Part shown: piece by piece, positions 6,748-8,560 of the stretch | Layout: the number at the start of each line of letters is the position of its first letter | Position numbering within the stretch: position 1 is the first letter of the stretch | Source of the DNA: an uncultured Atopobiaceae bacterium | GTDB taxonomy: Bacteria > Actinomycetota > Coriobacteriia > Coriobacteriales > Atopobiaceae | Direction of reading: 5' to 3' | Length of the DNA: 8,560 nt | Assembly (NCBI GenBank): GCA_947581665.1 | Contig: CANPVI010000054.1 | Location: 1 to 8,560, forward strand | Notes under the pieces: generated by a model | The model's database searches: none | What the model was told of the DNA's origin: nothing | Seen by the model: only the letters and a program-made list of their open reading frames with translations | Made by a program: the position numbers and the translations under genes

Positions 6748-6753
6748 TATCAT
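6748..6753 (+). promoter_or_regulatory. Candidate -10 box for the C39-like gene
   Basis: TATCAT matches five of six -10 bases. It would start transcription near 6760, about 20 bases before the strong ribosome-binding site at 6780-6786. No convincing -35 hexamer precedes it, so an activator or another sigma factor may be involved, or the match may be chance. Confidence 0.3.
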
Positions 6754-6790
6754 GGCAGCGTAGGCATTGAATGACCCGTGGGGAGGCACC

Positions 6791-8173
6791 ATGCCGCAGA
6801 GGTCTTCACGCTCGGGTGATCGCGCGCGTCGCACATCGTCTCGCCAGACGATCTCCTCGGATTACGGGCGCGGCGAATCTCGCTACGAAAGTGGTTCGCG
6901 CAGCCGCTCCCGGCGCAACGTGGGTACCGTCGGCTCCGACGATCGCCTGCGACGAGCTCGTGGTGCGCAGCTTTCCGACCAGCGGTTCCGCGGCCAGGAT
7001 GCCTACGGGCGCAACGCCTCCCGCTCGGGTTCCCGTGGCAGTTCGCGCGGCCGCTCCTCACGCAACCTCGACGTGTCGCAAAAGGGCGGCTATCCCCTGC
7101 GCAACCGCCCGATCAACTTCACGAAGAGCCGCTCGAACCACGACACCACCTTCATGGTGGTCGTGGGCATCATCATCGCCCTCCTCGTGATCCTCGTGAT
7201 CACCCTCATCAGCTGCGCGGCGAGCTGCGGCCAGGACACGAACGATCCCACCTCGAACATCTCGCAGAGCCTCGAGGGGGATCTCCGCACGCAGGTGGAG
7301 CAGGTGGTCACCTCCGACTTCCAGAGCACCTTCGTGGCCGAGCACGCCGACCAATACCCCGTCGAGCTCATCCAGCTCATGGTGAACGAGCCGGCCTCCA
7401 CCTCGTTCGTCTACAACTACCCCACCGCGGCCCACGGCGCCTCGTCCTATGACGAATCCGTCTCGCGCGGCACCGCTCCCTTGCTCTACACCTGGGATCC
7501 TCGCTGGGGCTACACGGACTACGCCGGCTCGCTCCTCGCCGTCACGGGCTCCGGTCCCACCGCGCTCGCGATGGCGCGCATGGGCCTCCTCGGCCAGACC
7601 GACCAGACGCCCGCCACGCTCGCGAGCTTCATCACGCAGATGGGCGGCGCCACCGGCGAGACCCACATGGACGCGAACGTCATCATCGGCGCCGTGCCCG
7701 GCGGCACCGTCACGCACGTCGACGAGGACGGCGACGGCTACGACGACAACACCGGGGACTACATCGAGAACACTGGTGATGCCACCCAGGCGCCCACACA
7801 GGGTTCCTTCGCCTCCACCATCGGCCTCAACGCCACCGCCATCACCGCAGAGCCCGGTATCGCCATCACGGACACGATGATGGGCGCGCTCGGCCAGGGC
7901 GCGAACATCCTCATCCAAACCTCGGGTGGCGCCTTCGGCACCACGCCCCACTGGGTGGTGATCGTCGCGCAGAACTCCGACGGCTCCGTGGCGGTCTACG
8001 ACCCCACCTCCACATCGAACAGCCTGCACTCGTGGGATCCCTCCACGGTGGTAAACGACGCCTCGACGATCATCTCGCTCACCGCGCCCGCGGGCACGGG
8101 CGACCAACCCGTCCACGTCGACGAGGACGGCGACGGCTACGACGATACAACCGGCGAGTACCTGGACAACTAG
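6791..8173 (+). CDS. Membrane-anchored C39-like (Peptidase_C39_2-type) protein lacking the catalytic Cys
   Basis: The ATG at 6791 has GGGGAGG (6780-6786) four bases upstream; an in-frame TTG at 6767 has none. The product is 460 residues. Residues 1-118 are rich in Arg and Ser, with no hydrophobic stretch, and are probably disordered and cytoplasmic. Residues 121-141 form one membrane helix, so the rest should be outside. Residues 230-430 resemble C39-like peptidases: WDPRWGYTDYAGS (235-247), SGPTALAMARMG (254-265), PHWVVIV (386-392) and AVYDP (401-405). Active members have GCGPTA; here it is GSGPTA, so Ser254 (codon TCC, 7550-7552) replaces the Cys. The likely catalytic His387 remains. A 19-residue DEDGDGYDD motif occurs at 309-327 and again at the C-terminus, 442-460. 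The fold assignment is fairly firm. A non-peptidase role, such as ligand binding, is inference. It is divergent from argR. Confidence 0.85.
   Translation: MPQRSSRSGDRARRTSSRQTISSDYGRGESRYESGSRSRSRRNVGTVGSDDRLRRARGAQLSDQRFRGQDAYGRNASRSGSRGSSRGRSSRNLDVSQKGGYPLRNRPINFTKSRSNHDTTFMVVVGIIIALLVILVITLISCAASCGQDTNDPTSNISQSLEGDLRTQVEQVVTSDFQSTFVAEHADQYPVELIQLMVNEPASTSFVYNYPTAAHGASSYDESVSRGTAPLLYTWDPRWGYTDYAGSLLAVTGSGPTALAMARMGLLGQTDQTPATLASFITQMGGATGETHMDANVIIGAVPGGTVTHVDEDGDGYDDNTGDYIENTGDATQAPTQGSFASTIGLNATAITAEPGIAITDTMMGALGQGANILIQTSGGAFGTTPHWVVIVAQNSDGSVAVYDPTSTSNSLHSWDPSTVVNDASTIISLTAPAGTGDQPVHVDEDGDGYDDTTGEYLDN
7715..7746 (+). repeat. First copy of a 32-bp direct repeat coding HVDEDGDGYDD
   Basis: This is identical base for base to 8114-8145 within the same gene. 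It codes the start of a 19-residue unit, HVDEDGDGYDDNTGDYIEN (residues 309-327). Asp at loop positions 1, 3, 5 and 9 with Gly at 6 resembles an EF-hand or dockerin-type calcium loop, but position 12 is Gly and no flanking helices are evident. The copy appears inserted within the C39-like domain. Confidence 0.85.
8114..8145 (+). repeat. Second copy of the 32-bp direct repeat, at the C-terminus
   Basis: This is identical to 7715-7746. It codes residues 442 onward of HVDEDGDGYDDTTGEYLDN, the last 19 residues before the TAG at 8171-8173. Strong G/C bias at third positions could explain the DNA identity without a recent duplication, because nearly all third bases here are C or G. Confidence 0.85.
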
Positions 8174-8203
8174 CTCGACGCTGCGGCACCCCCCAAAGAT
8201 TTT

Positions 8204-8260
8204 CGCCGCGTAGCCGCTTTTTCGGTGCAGACATTGCACCGAAAAAGCGGCTACGCGGCG
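8204..8260. terminator. 26-bp perfect hairpin between convergent genes (probable bidirectional terminator or palindromic element)
   Basis: Bases 8204-8229 are the exact reverse complement of 8235-8260, around the 5-base loop GACAT. The hairpin starts 30 bases after the C39-like gene stop and ends 25 bases before the phosphohexomutase stop on the other strand. It holds a run of five T in one arm and five A in the other, but no T-run follows the stem on either strand. It is longer and more perfect than an ordinary intrinsic terminator. It could also be a dispersed palindromic repeat or an RNase III processing site. Confidence 0.6.
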
Positions 8261-8285
8261 TAATGGCGAGGGAGACGAAGGCTAC

Positions 8286-8560
8286 TTACGAGAGGACGTC
8301 TTCCTTCGCGGCGATCGCGAGCTTGTCGATGATCGCCTCGGCCTCCTCGCGGGTCTTCTCGGTGGCGAAGAGGTAGGCCTTGATCTTGGGCTCGGTGCCG
8401 GACGGGCGCACGATGAACTTGTGGCCGCCCTCGAGGTTGAACTCGAGCACGTTGGCCGCGGGCAGCACCTGCGGCTTCGTATCGCCGAGGCCGCAGGTGA
8501 TGGGCATGGGGGCGCCGGTGTCGTAGTCGGTGAAGCCCACGACCTTGTAGCCGGCGATCT
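8286..8560 (-). CDS. Phosphohexomutase C-terminal part (phosphoglucomutase/phosphomannomutase family), 5' end beyond window
   Basis: Family members interconvert hexose 1- and 6-phosphates in the cytoplasm and supply sugar nucleotides for cell-wall and surface polymers. The frame is open at the right edge and ends in TAA (8288-8286), leaving about 90 residues. The last domain is visible: GFTDYDTGAP followed by FIVRPSGTEPKIKAYLF, whose RPSGTEPK loop grips the substrate phosphate in this superfamily. The catalytic Ser and metal-binding DGD loops lie outside the window. The tail pattern resembles the PgcA-type alpha-phosphoglucomutases of Gram-positive bacteria more than GlmM, but glucose versus mannose specificity cannot be decided from this part. 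Confidence 0.9.
   Translation of the reverse strand, partial: IAGYKVVGFTDYDTGAPMPITCGLGDTKPQVLPAANVLEFNLEGGHKFIVRPSGTEPKIKAYLFATEKTREEAEAIIDKLAIAAKEDVLS

Noticed and set aside
6767..6790. Upstream TTG start for the C39-like gene
   Set aside because: No ribosome-binding site at a suitable distance, whereas the ATG at 6791 has GGGGAGG four bases upstream.
7058..8239. Open frame antisense to the C39-like gene
   Set aside because: Val/Gly/Asp/Arg-rich shadow; its start falls within the 26-bp hairpin and no motif is seen.

Overview
This is a GC-rich stretch of bacterial chromosome with tightly packed housekeeping genes. It carries a secreted cell-wall amidase, a class A penicillin-binding protein, an argR-argG-argH cluster, a membrane-anchored C39-like protein and the end of a phosphohexomutase gene. 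The strong G/C preference at third codon positions, the GTG and TTG starts, the penicillin-binding protein with a long Pro/Gly/Thr tail and the TGCAT-type candidate ARG box point to Actinomycetota. A gut Coriobacteriia member is my best guess, but that is an impression of style and not a database result.

Layout. From 1 to 559 (minus) runs the N-terminal two thirds or so of an N-acetylmuramoyl-L-alanine amidase, cut by the window edge. The edge is odd: its first 56 bases form a perfect 20-bp inverted repeat. A divergent spacer (560-846) leads to a complete bifunctional peptidoglycan synthase (847-3096, plus) that ends in a strong hairpin. Convergent to it is the arginine block on the minus strand, transcribed argR (6557-6123), argG (6044-4632), argH (4639-3233). 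ArgR probably represses its own operon through a site near 6624-6642. Divergent from argR is a gene for a single-pass membrane protein (6791-8173, plus) with a cytoplasmic Arg/Ser-rich tail and an external C39-like domain. Its expected catalytic Cys is Ser, and it holds two copies of an acidic calcium-loop-like motif. It converges with the phosphohexomutase gene (8286 to beyond 8560, minus) across a 26-bp perfect hairpin.

How they work together. ArgG and ArgH catalyse the last two steps from citrulline to arginine, under ArgR. The amidase and the penicillin-binding protein both act on peptidoglycan outside the membrane and share an intergenic control region. The C39-like protein has no evident functional link to the arginine genes. 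I see no defence system, CRISPR array, insertion sequence, prophage gene, tRNA or rRNA. The points most worth a second look are the C39-like protein without its Cys, the 26-bp hairpin, the ArgG N-terminal extension, the candidate ARG box and the fold-back at the left edge.
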